Assembly: GCA_963829355.1 (NCBI GenBank)
Contig: CAWHHZ010000023.1
Coordinates: 1 to 50,361, forward strand
Length of the DNA stretch: 50,361 nt
Direction of reading: 5' to 3'
From: CAWHHZ01 sp963829355
GTDB lineage: Bacteria; Acidobacteriota; Thermoanaerobaculia; Gp7-AA8; JAHWKK01
Every line of letters starts with the position of its first letter. Position 1 is the stretch's first letter. Below, piece after piece: positions 40,810-49,721 of the stretch. The notes under the pieces are model-generated. The model worked only from the letters and a program-made list of their open reading frames with translations. It was not told where the DNA came from and did not search any database. Made by a program: the position numbers and the translations under genes.

Positions 40810-41433
40810 TCAGCTCGCGGGTGTGATCTGTGAGCGGAATCCTTCAATGGCGGTTTCGGCTCTCTGCACGGCAGTCTTCACTCGTGCGCCTTCCCACTTG
40901 ACGGTCTGGACGACCTCGGTGCGCTTGATGGTTTCCTGACCCGTGAGAGTCAGATCGTTGCCCAGGACTTTCCTGATGTCGTTGAGATTGCTGAGAAAGG
41001 CTTCAAAGCTCACAGCCGCATCGGTGACGGTCGAGCGCATGTCCTCGCTCGAGTGTCCGATCTGCGTACTGCGATCCCTCGCGAGCTCTCGAAGCTCCGG
41101 GTCCGAAACGTTCGACGCGTCACGCTGCCACTGCGCCAGGTATGCGTCGCCATTCGTCCGGAGATCGGCGTCATTCTCTCGCATACGATCGGCGTAGGTG
41201 TTCATCTGCCTGACGTCCGACTCATACTTGTCGAAGGTTTCGCGAAGGTTCTCGGCCGGCGCGTTGAGGAGCGTGTCGAGGGAGCCGAGGACAGTATCGA
41301 TCTGTGCCCGCGCCATGGAACTGTTCGACTGCATGACTTCGAGCGACGACGCGGCCTTGACCGCGCGATCCGGAGTGCCTGAGGCACACGCTGTAAGAGT
41401 AACTATGGTGAGGAGAGCTGCTGCGAATTTCAT
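40810..41433 (-). CDS. DUF2959-family lipoprotein
   Basis: 207 residues from ATG 41433: signal peptide with lipobox VTLTAC, then a long helical protein (LEVMQSNSSMARAQIDTVLG, LRETFDKYESDVRQMNTYADRMRENDADLRTNGDAYLAQWQRD, DMRSTVTDAAVSFEAFLSNLNDIRKVLGNDLT), as in DUF2959. The helical body is probably a periplasmic coiled coil. Function unknown. Ends at a strong terminator. Confidence 0.85.
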   Translation of the reverse strand: MKFAAALLTIVTLTACASGTPDRAVKAASSLEVMQSNSSMARAQIDTVLGSLDTLLNAPAENLRETFDKYESDVRQMNTYADRMRENDADLRTNGDAYLAQWQRDASNVSDPELRELARDRSTQIGHSSEDMRSTVTDAAVSFEAFLSNLNDIRKVLGNDLTLTGQETIKRTEVVQTVKWEGARVKTAVQRAETAIEGFRSQITPAS

Positions 41434-41778
41434 ACTGCTCCGTTCGTCATGCTGCGACTTCCTCAGGTTTCGAAGGGCGGGCAACCGTTTGCCGCGCACT
41501 ACCCGAAGGTTTCGGTCCCGGGTAGAGGGGCTGGCCGGTGGGGAGGGCTGGCTCATGGGACCGTAATAACCAACAGTGCACGATCGCGGCCACTGTGACG
41601 CAAAGATTGCCGGATACGGGCCAAAAACTCTTCAGGGGCATCGCCCGCACAGCCGAAGCGTTCCATCCATTCCTCGGATAAACATCCCGTGGTGTCGACC
41701 GTCACGCATTGGCAGGGGATATGAAGTATCCTCAGGAGTGCTGGTGAATACTGATCAGACGCCGCCAGGAGGAAAACC

Positions 41779-41946
41779 ATGACCGTGAGACAGAGCCTTC
41801 GCTGGGAGAGGAAACTTCAGGATCCGGGTGAACTGCTGACCGCCGATGAACGCGACGAGCGAATGACGCTCGCCTGGACGGTCTTTCTGCTTCTGATTGC
41901 CGGTATTGTGACGACGGGCGTGGCAGTATTTGCCTGGCTTGCCTGA
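41779..41946 (+). CDS. Small single-pass membrane protein, 55 residues
   Basis: ATG 41779 follows AGGAGG at seven bases, one of the best ribosome sites in the window. The N-terminal 30 residues are charged (MTVRQSLRWERKLQDPGELL); residues 32-54 are one transmembrane helix (LAWTVFLLLIAGIVTTGVAV). No family recognised. It stands alone between the DUF2959 lipoprotein and the leftward gene at 42540. The 345-bp gap before it (41434-41778) holds only a doubtful reverse frame. Confidence 0.7.
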   Translation: MTVRQSLRWERKLQDPGELLTADERDERMTLAWTVFLLLIAGIVTTGVAVFAWLA

Positions 41947-41970
41947 GCCGGCAGGCCGCGGATCAACTCT

Positions 41971-42540
41971 TCACCAGGTCGGCCGCCATCGCACCTCGAT
42001 GACCGTGGCACCACCCTCCTCACCCTCTTCCCAGGCATAGCGCAGAGGCACGACACTGATCCCCTCGGCACCCGAGAGCTCCAGCAACCGCTCGAGGAAG
42101 CCGATCGACTGATGGCACGCCGCTTCCTCGGCACGTTGGCTCATTCCGAAGCTCAGCTCGAGCGTCGCTTTCCCGTCGCGGACTCCCTTGGACTCGACCG
42201 CGGGAAAATCGAACAGCATCTGCCGCAACACATCGAAGCGAGAGAACGTCTCCCGCGGATCCCCCTCCGCGATCAGGTACGGCTCGGCCTGCTGTAGCAG
42301 ATCGACGGTGTCGCGGCCCCACCGATGAATCAGCTCGAGATCCCCGGCGGCCACCTGATCGAGAATGGCAAGCCCCATCCGCTCATAAGTCTCCATCGGA
42401 TACCACCCATGCAGCTCGATCCTCCGATCGAGCCATGGATGGTCCTCAGCGGGAAGATGGTCCTGCCACGCAACCTCGCCGTGCGTCCTGATGATCCGGA
42501 CGTAGTCCACGAACAGAAATCCTCTTACATGTCGAGACAC
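41971..42540 (-). CDS. Uncharacterised soluble protein, about 189 residues
   Basis: The protein reads RGFLFVDYVRIIRTHGEVAW, then RIELHGWYPMETYERMGLAILDQ, a helical middle, and the closing beta segments ATLELSFGMSQRAEEAACHQ and VVPLRYAWEEGEEGGATVIEVRW. It looks like a conserved sensor-type domain, but I cannot name the family. GTG 42540 gives 189 residues; GTG 42510 with AGAGGA nine bases upstream is the better-supported ribosome site but would remove RGFLF. It is divergent from the LtaS-like/GDPD gene, with 169 bp between. Confidence 0.7.
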   Translation of the reverse strand: MSRHVRGFLFVDYVRIIRTHGEVAWQDHLPAEDHPWLDRRIELHGWYPMETYERMGLAILDQVAAGDLELIHRWGRDTVDLLQQAEPYLIAEGDPRETFSRFDVLRQMLFDFPAVESKGVRDGKATLELSFGMSQRAEEAACHQSIGFLERLLELSGAEGISVVPLRYAWEEGEEGGATVIEVRWRPTW

Positions 42541-42709
42541 AGCGGGCTGAGTTGAAGACTAGCATCGACACGGAGTCGACCGTAAGTGTCGAAAGAGAGT
42601 TTCTTCCCCACATTTCGATGGGGCCGAAAAATGGAAGATCATGGTCGCCCGTCAGAGCCGATGAAGTCGTGCGCCTCTTGCGCGGGATACCTGCTCTCCT
42701 TCATCATCA

Positions 42710-45409
42710 GTGGCCGAATCGATGAACCGCCCTCACGAGACCAGCAACAGTACGATCATCCTCCTGTGGCCGGCCATTTTCGGTCTGGTTCTGGTCTGCC
42801 TGAGATTTTTCATTCTCGCCTGGTTTGGCGTTCAGAAGATCGTCTCCGATCACGCGATCGGAATCGTGCTCAGCACCCCCGGACAGGTGACCATCGGAAT
42901 CATTCTGGCTCTCCCTCTCCTCTGGCTTCGCAAGTCGCGGCTTCGTTTCGGGGTCTATCTTCTGCTGGTGATTGTCGTACTGGTGAATGTCGCAGCGTTT
43001 CACTACGAAGCGGTATTCTGGCGCCTGCCCGGCGTGAGCGTTCTCTACTACCTCCGGGAGGCCGAGCATCTGTCGTCTTCGACAGGCAGCCATGCACCGT
43101 GGTTCGCTGTTCTCCTCGAGACGGTCTCCACGTCGCTGATCCTGATCGCAGCCGCCGAACACCTGCTGAAGCGTTCCGCTTCGGCCGCAATCGGTCGGTG
43201 GCGTCCTGTCGTCGCAGCATCTTTCGGTCTTCTGTGCGTACTCACCACTCTCCTCCTGACCATGTTCCCCTCCATCATCTCGAGTCGCTACATGGACGGT
43301 AGTCGTGTACCACTGCTCTGGGCAGCCCAGAGCTGGAATCTTCAGAATACATCCACGTCATCAGACCGATCGATTTCGAGAAATGATGTCCTCGAATTTC
43401 AAAAGGCCATCGGCCACGAGACACCATTCGGAGGTGTCGACGAGCGATACCCGCTGTGCGGCGAGACGCCTCGGGAAGCCGGGATCAGAGGCAATGGAAG
43501 GAGCGTCATCTTTCTCGTGCTCGAAAGCGTCGGAATCAGACAGATGGGGCTTCAATACGAAGGAGTCCCCGTGATGCCCGAGCTCGAGCGGATCGCGCTG
43601 GAAGCAACTGTATCAACGGCGATCAAGGCCAGCGGAAATAAGAGCTCTCAAGCGATGCCCGCACTGTTCGCCGGCATCCCTCCACAGCCGGCGATCCAGA
43701 TGCTGTGGCGACGCCCCCTCAATCAGGTTGAGGGATTCCCGGATATTCTACGCCGCCACGGATACCGCACCGTATACGTTCATGGAGGCGACCTGTCGTT
43801 CGAGCAGCAGAGGTCATTTCTGCAGATGGCCGGATTCGACGAGCTGATCGAGTACGACATTTCTGAGCCGCACCCGTTCCTCGCGTGGGGCTACTCGGAT
43901 GACGTCGCCTTCCGGAAGCTCCGCAGCTGGATCGCACACCATCGGGAATCGCACCCGGACCGCCCTTACCTCGGAACCCTCTTCACGCTCAGCACTCATG
44001 ATCCGTACACCCTGCCTCCAGACCGCGAGCCTGTATTCGAAGGAGGCGGAGCCGAGGCGAAGTTTGTCGAAAGTCTCCGCTTTCTCGACGAGCAACTCGG
44101 CGAGCTGTACCGGTGGTATGTCGCGAATGAGGCACCGCGGGGAACTGTTCTGGTCATCACAGGAGATCACACACCCCATCTGACGCAAGCGCCGAGTGAC
44201 GACGCCGATCGAGTAGACGATTTCGACGTTCCGCTAATCATCGTCGGGGAGGACTCGGACAATCCGGCGGGAGCCGAATCGATCAGGGGAGCGCAGTTCG
44301 ATGTTCCAGCTACGATACTGGGCGCGGTCGGGATTTCACCAGGGCGGTGTGACCAGGGCGTGGATCTTCTCCATCACAACCCCCAATCTTTACAGAACCG
44401 CGCTCTTTACGCCGTGTCTGGTGACCAGCTCGAAGACTTCCACTTGTGGATGCCCTTCAGCTACTTCCACATAGACCAGGCGGCGCGCACGATGCGTGTT
44501 CGTGGCCTGGACGTGGCGAGGCTCAGCACTGAAGATCGGGAGAATCTCGAGCAAGAAGCGGTCGCCTTCTTTGAAATGACCAGAAGGATCAGCTCCTACC
44601 TGACAGAGAACGACGCCTTCGCTCCCCCGCGACGCGACACCCAGCCCGCCTCCTCGCCCCTCCCAGCCGCCGACCGCCCGAGATTCATCGCTCATCGGGG
44701 CCAAAGTCGCGGCGAACTGCCACCACGACTGCAGAATGGTCGAACTGCGGTGGAGCAGGCTCTGGAAGATGGATTCGAGTGGATCGAGCTCGACGTGCAG
44801 CTGAGCGCCGAACAAGTGCCTGTGATCGTCCACGACTACGCGGTAATCGACAACGCTGGTCAGGAACATGACGTGCGATCGCTCAGTCTGAAAAAGCTGC
44901 GATCCCTTCTTGGATCCGACATGATGACCCTTGCGGAGGCGATAGACGAATTCGGGGAACGGGCCAATCTCCTCATCGAGATCAAGCCCCCGCAGACCAA
45001 TCTCTTCGAAACAAATGTCCTGACGCTCCGCGCCGCGACCCTCGTGAAGAACCGATCCGGATCCGGCGAGATCATCATGGACAGCTTTTCGCCTCTCATC
45101 GCCGAGTCCCTCGTGCAACAGTGTGATTGCGAAGTCGGACTCGATGCTCCTTTCATGAAGCCCGTCACGAAGGACTGGCTACGGAGTGCTGCGTCTTCAG
45201 GAATGAACTGGATATACATCCACTTCCGTCAGGCCTCACCAGAACTGATTCGCGACGCCCATCTCCTGGGACTAAGAGTTCTCGTCTACACGGTGAATGA
45301 AACGGGGGAGATTGGGCATCTCGAGCAGGAATGGCCTGATGCGGTGATCACGGACCGGGCCGGACTGATCAGCGAATTCAATGCGCAATTCAGTCGGCCG
45401 CGGGAGTGA
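42710..45409 (+). CDS. LtaS-like sulfatase-fold enzyme fused to glycerophosphodiester phosphodiesterase
   Basis: 899 residues (GTG 42710; ATG 42722 is an alternative). Residues 15-190 contain about five membrane helices. Residues 265-560 are an alkaline-phosphatase/sulfatase domain of the LtaS/phosphoglycerol-transferase type: metal-site E272 in FLVLESVG, a candidate nucleophile S312/S313 in SGNKSSQAMPALFAG, H430 in LSTHDPY, and D486-H487 in ITGDHTPH. Residues 656-895 are a GDPD domain with H662 (AHRG), E693 and D695 (IELDV), H708 (VIVHDY) and E757 (IEIKPP), so all its catalytic positions are present. The usual PENT motif is changed (LQNGRTA). Both halves act on glycerol-phosphate-type diesters in known families. 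Catalytic domains should face the periplasm. Actual substrate unknown. Confidence 0.9.
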   Translation: MAESMNRPHETSNSTIILLWPAIFGLVLVCLRFFILAWFGVQKIVSDHAIGIVLSTPGQVTIGIILALPLLWLRKSRLRFGVYLLLVIVVLVNVAAFHYEAVFWRLPGVSVLYYLREAEHLSSSTGSHAPWFAVLLETVSTSLILIAAAEHLLKRSASAAIGRWRPVVAASFGLLCVLTTLLLTMFPSIISSRYMDGSRVPLLWAAQSWNLQNTSTSSDRSISRNDVLEFQKAIGHETPFGGVDERYPLCGETPREAGIRGNGRSVIFLVLESVGIRQMGLQYEGVPVMPELERIALEATVSTAIKASGNKSSQAMPALFAGIPPQPAIQMLWRRPLNQVEGFPDILRRHGYRTVYVHGGDLSFEQQRSFLQMAGFDELIEYDISEPHPFLAWGYSDDVAFRKLRSWIAHHRESHPDRPYLGTLFTLSTHDPYTLPPDREPVFEGGGAEAKFVESLRFLDEQLGELYRWYVANEAPRGTVLVITGDHTPHLTQAPSDDADRVDDFDVPLIIVGEDSDNPAGAESIRGAQFDVPATILGAVGISPGRCDQGVDLLHHNPQSLQNRALYAVSGDQLEDFHLWMPFSYFHIDQAARTMRVRGLDVARLSTEDRENLEQEAVAFFEMTRRISSYLTENDAFAPPRRDTQPASSPLPAADRPRFIAHRGQSRGELPPRLQNGRTAVEQALEDGFEWIELDVQLSAEQVPVIVHDYAVIDNAGQEHDVRSLSLKKLRSLLGSDMMTLAEAIDEFGERANLLIEIKPPQTNLFETNVLTLRAATLVKNRSGSGEIIMDSFSPLIAESLVQQCDCEVGLDAPFMKPVTKDWLRSAASSGMNWIYIHFRQASPELIRDAHLLGLRVLVYTVNETGEIGHLEQEWPDAVITDRAGLISEFNAQFSRPRE

Positions 45410-45445
45410 TTGAGGTTCCCACTCGCAGAAAGTCTCGGCTGGCTC

Positions 45446-46693
45446 TCAGGGAAGGCGTTTTGGCAGACCTCCATCGATCCAGCGGCCCGCCAGATAGACG
45501 CTGATCGTCACGACGATCGACGGGAGGGTCCCTCCGATGGAAGCCGCCATGAAATACGTTGCCGTTCCCGCCACCCATGCCACGAGTGCCGGGGGGGAGA
45601 ATCCGAATCGTCGGCCGTACGGGCCATCGACCCGGTAGAGCTCCTCGGCTTCGACGCGGTCACCCAGGAGAAAGAAGTGAGCAAACAGCAGCGCTCCTAC
45701 CGGCACGAGCGTGGCGCCGAGCAGCACCATGAACTCCGCGTAGCGGTCGAGCCACTGACCCGAAAAGGCTCCGAGAGTCGTTCCGATGATCCCGATCGAC
45801 CAGACGGAGAACTGCTGATTGATGCGGGGGAACAGGCTCTTCAATGCAAGAGCGGAGAGGTAGATATTCACGAAGTTTGTCGTCACGGTCGCGACCGTAT
45901 GCAGGATCGGGCCGAGAGCACCGAGTCCAAGGGCAGCCGTCATCGCTCCAGGATCGGAAGAGCCCGCCACCCGTGCGGCGACCAGACCGAGAGGCATGAA
46001 CCAGAGACTCGTCAGGGCGAGGGCACCGAACACGGCGAGCCCGCTCCCCCTCTCCGAGCGGGTGTAGCGGGTGTAGTCGGCGAACATGAGGATCCAGGAC
46101 ACCTGATACGCGATGACGATGTCGAGAGCGCCGAACCATGGTCCCTCTGACGCCACGGGCACCGCGGGAGTGGGAAGGCGGAAGAGGGCGAAGGTGAACG
46201 CCGCGCCGACCAGAATCAGAAGAGGAACCGAAAGGCGCGCCGCCATGGCGACTGCGCGAGGACCCGCGGCAACCACAGCAGTGGCGGCGAGCCCCAGCCC
46301 GATCGACCAGACCCGCCCACTTCCTCCCGCTACCTGCGTCGCCGCAGACGCCGCGATGACATTGTTCAGCGCAATCCAGGCGAAGTTCATCAGATAGAGA
46401 AAGACAGCAACGATCGCCGCGCCCCGGATCCCGAGCACTGCACGCGCCGCGATGATGGACGGTACGCCGAGACGTGGCCCGATCGGAGCGAGCGACGCGA
46501 CGATCGCGGATCCCGCGAGAGCGCCTCCTACGATCGCGATGACGGCAGCGCTGAACGAAAAACCCGCCGCGAGACTGGCACCGACCTGCAGCGTCGTCGC
46601 CACGATATTCGCCCCGGCAAAGATGAGAAAGATATCGAGCGGACGTTGCGTGCGCTCGTGGATCGGAATGGGGCCTATCTCGACCGGCTGCAT
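45446..46693 (-). CDS. NCS1-family nucleobase/cation symporter
   Basis: 415 residues with about 12 hydrophobic helices. The N-terminus PVEIGPIPIHERTQRPLDIFLIFAGANIVATTLQVGASLA is typical of cytosine permease-like NCS1 carriers, as are LYLMNFAWIALNNVIAAS and WILMFADYTRYTRSE. It should import cytosine, a hydantoin, thiamine-type or purine-related compounds with Na+ or H+; the substrate cannot be read from the sequence and no catabolic genes are adjacent. It ends 36 bp from the convergent fusion gene. Confidence 0.88.
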   Translation of the reverse strand: MQPVEIGPIPIHERTQRPLDIFLIFAGANIVATTLQVGASLAAGFSFSAAVIAIVGGALAGSAIVASLAPIGPRLGVPSIIAARAVLGIRGAAIVAVFLYLMNFAWIALNNVIAASAATQVAGGSGRVWSIGLGLAATAVVAAGPRAVAMAARLSVPLLILVGAAFTFALFRLPTPAVPVASEGPWFGALDIVIAYQVSWILMFADYTRYTRSERGSGLAVFGALALTSLWFMPLGLVAARVAGSSDPGAMTAALGLGALGPILHTVATVTTNFVNIYLSALALKSLFPRINQQFSVWSIGIIGTTLGAFSGQWLDRYAEFMVLLGATLVPVGALLFAHFFLLGDRVEAEELYRVDGPYGRRFGFSPPALVAWVAGTATYFMAASIGGTLPSIVVTISVYLAGRWIDGGLPKRLP

Positions 46694-46752
46694 CGGGGAA
46701 GTGTAGTGGAGGGAGTGAGCTAGTCGTTAGTTGTGATAAATGACTCACCTCC

Positions 46753-46855
46753 CTGTCATTCCGAAGGAGCGGCGTCATCGCGACTGAGGAATCCGGGTGG
46801 GGGTAGTGGCTTCGCTCGCCCCCCCCAGATTCCTCGCTTCGCTTCGGAATGACAG
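46753..46855. repeat. Interspersed foldback repeat, CTGTCATTCCGAAG type
   Basis: CTGTCATTCCGAAG (46753-46766) and CTTCGGAATGACAG (46842-46855) are perfect inverted ends; GAGGAATC and GATTCCTC match inside. It lies between the divergent NCS1 and DUF885 genes. Confidence 0.88.
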
Positions 46856-46981
46856 CCCTGTCTTCTGACAGGTTTAGAAGTTGCGTGATTGGAAGAAAGG
46901 GACACCTCGTGGCTTCGCTTGCTCTCGGGCCGTGCTCTGCGGCAGAGTATTCATCCAAACTCCAATGATACCGGGGGTTCC

Positions 46982-48778
46982 ATGCGGTCTGGTCTTCTCA
47001 TCATCATGAGTCTTCTCATCACGACGGTTCCTGTGTACGGGGCGACCCGGGCTGAAGAGCAGCCGGGGTTCGAGAACGAACACGACGTACAATCCTCGTC
47101 TGCGCAACTTCATGCGCTCTTCGATGAGGAGTGGAAGCTGAGGCTCGAGGAAAGCCCCATGCTGGCAACCTCCGTCGGCGTGCACGACTTCAACGACCAG
47201 CTCGACGACCCCAGCGCTGCCGCGATCGAGCGGGCGGCGGAACGGCGAAGGAAGATCCTCGAGCGTCTCGCCGCAATAGACGAGTCTGATCTCGACACCC
47301 AGGATAGGATCTCGTACCGCATCTTCGAGGCGCAGATGAGGGACCTCATTGATGACGCGCGGTTCGGCTCTCATCAGATCCCGATCAACACCGACTCCGG
47401 GTTCCACAGTTCGCTCGCATTCATGCCGCGATCGATGCCGTTCTTCACTCTCGACGATTACGAGAACTACATCGCAAGACTCCGTCAGTTCCCGAGATAC
47501 TTTTCTCAGCACACGACAAACATGCGTACCGGCCTGAAACGGGGGATGACGCTCCCCCGCGAGGTTCTGGGCGGCATCGACGAGAGCATCGCCGCTCATG
47601 TCGTGGAGGATCCGGCCAGCAGCGTCTTCTACGCCCCGTTCGAGTCAATCCCCGCAACGATTCCGGAGGAGGATCGGATCCGGCTGATGGCAGAAGGCGC
47701 TACGGTGATCAGCGAGAGCGTCGTTCCCGCATACGCTGCGTTCCTTACGTTCTGGAACGACGAGTATGTCCCCGGAGCCCGCACCTCACTCGGTGCGAGC
47801 GACCTGCCCGATGGGGCCCAGTACTACGAGTACCTCATCAACCACTTCACGACTCTCGACATGAGCGCGAAGGAGATCCACGAGATCGGCCTCTCCGAGG
47901 TGGCGCGCATTCGGAGCGAGATGGACGCGGTGATCGAGGAGGTCGGATTCGAGGGAACTTTCGACGAGTTCCTCGCCTTCCTTCGTACGGATCCGCGGTT
48001 CTATGCCGAGACGCCGCAGGATCTTCTCGAGCGGGCAGCGTGGATCGCGAAGACGATGGACGGCAAGTTGCCGGCGCTCTTCGGAACGCTCCCTCGGCTG
48101 CCGTACACGGTCGAGCCCGTGCCCGCGCACATCGCTCCGAAATACACGGCCGGGCGATACGTCGCACCCGCAAAGGGAAGTACTCAGCCGGGCCTCTACT
48201 GGGTCAATACGTGGGGGCTCCAAAGCCGGCCCCTCTATACCCTCGAAGCATTGACTCTTCATGAAGCGGTGCCGGGTCATCATCTGCAGGGAGCGCTTGC
48301 GCAGGAGCTCGAGGAGTTGCCCGCCTTCCGCCAGTATTCGTATCTATCCGCGTTCGGGGAGGGATGGGGACTCTACTCGGAGTGGCTCGGACTCGAGGCA
48401 GGGTTCTATGAGGATCCCTACAGCAATTTCGGACGACTGACCTACGAGATGTGGAGAGCATGCCGGCTCGTCGTCGACACGGGAGTTCACGCGTTCGGAT
48501 GGACGCGGGACGAGGCGGTGGAGTTCATGTCGGAGAACACGGCGCTGTCACTTCACGAAGTCTCGACAGAGATCGATCGCTACATCACGTGGCCCGGCCA
48601 GGCGCTCGCCTACAAGATGGGAGAGCTCGAGATCCGGCGATTGCGGGAGAAAGCAGAGCGGGAGCTCGGAGCGAAGTTCGACGTTCGCGAGTTCCACGAT
48701 GCCGTCCTGCTCCACGGCTCCGTTCCCCTCCCGGTGCTGCGCGACCAGATCGACCGCTATATCATCGAGGAACGCTGA
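46982..48778 (+). CDS. DUF885-family exported metallopeptidase
   Basis: 598 residues from ATG 46982, where a signal peptide begins (MRSGLLIIMSLLITTVPVYG). The DUF885 zinc site is HEAVPGHH (H427-E428...H433-H434), and an EGWGLYSEWLG segment downstream supplies the third ligand region. Upstream parts (SPMLATSVGVHDFND, DRISYRIFEAQMRD, HQIPINTDSGFHSSLAFMP, LPDGAQYYEYLINHFTTLDMSAKEIHEIGLSEVARI) are all family-typical. Full length. Probably a periplasmic or secreted peptidase. Confidence 0.92.
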   Translation: MRSGLLIIMSLLITTVPVYGATRAEEQPGFENEHDVQSSSAQLHALFDEEWKLRLEESPMLATSVGVHDFNDQLDDPSAAAIERAAERRRKILERLAAIDESDLDTQDRISYRIFEAQMRDLIDDARFGSHQIPINTDSGFHSSLAFMPRSMPFFTLDDYENYIARLRQFPRYFSQHTTNMRTGLKRGMTLPREVLGGIDESIAAHVVEDPASSVFYAPFESIPATIPEEDRIRLMAEGATVISESVVPAYAAFLTFWNDEYVPGARTSLGASDLPDGAQYYEYLINHFTTLDMSAKEIHEIGLSEVARIRSEMDAVIEEVGFEGTFDEFLAFLRTDPRFYAETPQDLLERAAWIAKTMDGKLPALFGTLPRLPYTVEPVPAHIAPKYTAGRYVAPAKGSTQPGLYWVNTWGLQSRPLYTLEALTLHEAVPGHHLQGALAQELEELPAFRQYSYLSAFGEGWGLYSEWLGLEAGFYEDPYSNFGRLTYEMWRACRLVVDTGVHAFGWTRDEAVEFMSENTALSLHEVSTEIDRYITWPGQALAYKMGELEIRRLREKAERELGAKFDVREFHDAVLLHGSVPLPVLRDQIDRYIIEER

Positions 48779-48875
48779 AGCACCGCCGCTGCTCTGAACA
48801 TCGCCCCGGCAGGCTGTCAATCCTGAGCGAGGGAATGTCGCCGCTTCGCTTCACCAGTGAAGCAGAAATGAACCT

Positions 48876-48954
48876 TGTCATCCTGAGAGGCTGTGAAGGA
48901 TCTCGCTTCTTATCGGTCCGGAAGTACGAGATCCTTCGCTGCGCTCAGGATGAC
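48876..48954. repeat. Interspersed foldback repeat, TGTCATCCTGAG type
   Basis: TGTCATCCTGAG (48876-48887) and CTCAGGATGAC (48944-48954) are inverted ends, with GAAGGATCTCG and CGAGATCCTTCG inside. It separates the convergent DUF885 and M23 genes, ending three bases from the M23 stop, and could terminate both transcripts. A partial copy (AATCCTGAGCGAGGGAATG) lies at 48820-48838. Confidence 0.85.
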
Positions 48955-48957
48955 TAG

Positions 48958-49602
48958 CTAGTCGACCGTATAGCCTCTGGCGAGGAGGACGGGATAGGGG
49001 TTGAGGGGCTCGCCCTTCCACCACTCGCCCGACGGGGGGAGACGCTCGATGGAGAAGTGGAGATGTGGTGCGTTCGCGGGTGCGTTGCCGGTGGTTCCGA
49101 CATAGCCGAGAACCTCGCCACGCTCGACGAGATCACCTTCTGTGAGGCCGGCGACGTAACGGTCGAGATGGGCGTAGTAGTAAACGATCTTCCCGTCCAT
49201 ATCCGAGAGATAGATCGTCGTTCCGCCGGCGTCGGACTGATACAGCTTCAGCACCACGCCCTCGACCGCGGCGACAGCAGGGGTCCCACGCTCGCTCAGG
49301 ATGTCGATCGCTTCGTGCGACCGGCCACCGCTCCTTGCCGCGCCCCACGTGTCACGAAGTTGCTCCGGAGTGATGCCGACCACCGGAATCGCAATCGATG
49401 ATTCGTCGAGACGGAAACTCGCGGCGCGCGGCTTCGTCAGCGCGGGTCTCGTGAGATCAGGCACGACCTCTCTCATCTCCACGGGCACCGCGGCGCTCTT
49501 TGCGCCGTGACGCTTCGCGCCGGCGACCGAGCCGCCGATGACGAGCGAGACGGTCAGGCCGAGTACGACGCCGCGTCGCAGTGTGATACGTGGAGTTTCC
49601 AT
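48958..49602 (-). CDS. M23-family (LytM-type) peptidase
   Basis: 214 residues from ATG 49602; a TTG at 49614 is an alternative. N-terminal signal or anchor (VVLGLTVSLVIGGSVAGA). Zinc ligands H96 and D100 (SHEAIDI) and H182 in HLH (180-182), with the additional active-site H145 in YYAHLD, all present, so the enzyme should be active against peptidoglycan cross-bridges or peptides. The typical loop GYVGTTGNAPANAPHLHFSIE is intact. Lies between a repeat element and fabG on the same strand. Confidence 0.92.
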   Translation of the reverse strand: METPRITLRRGVVLGLTVSLVIGGSVAGAKRHGAKSAAVPVEMREVVPDLTRPALTKPRAASFRLDESSIAIPVVGITPEQLRDTWGAARSGGRSHEAIDILSERGTPAVAAVEGVVLKLYQSDAGGTTIYLSDMDGKIVYYYAHLDRYVAGLTEGDLVERGEVLGYVGTTGNAPANAPHLHFSIERLPPSGEWWKGEPLNPYPVLLARGYTVD

Positions 49603-49721
49603 GTGTAGTGGCAAACGAGCAGCGGGGGGTAGATGTTCCGCTTGTTACGGGACTGGAAACCCTGCCGGTCATCCGGCGGGGGGGCCGCCCGACCCAACAC
49701 GGATGCCCTACCCACACAATC

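Noticed and set aside
41553..41780. Reverse frame of 75 codons reading ...EEWMERFGCAGDAPEEFLARIRQSL...
   Set aside because: It has no ribosome site, a codon pattern less GC-rich than its neighbours, no recognisable family, and its 5' end overlaps the well-supported small gene at 41779. Not convincing enough to list.
45660..46958. Long reverse frame of 432 codons across the NCS1 gene
   Set aside because: It is a shadow of the NCS1 coding sequence: Arg/Gly/Ser-rich, no motifs, and it runs through an intergenic repeat.
46694..46981. Possible riboswitch upstream of the NCS1 permease
   Set aside because: The region is explained by the interspersed foldback repeat; no thiamine or purine riboswitch core could be recognised.
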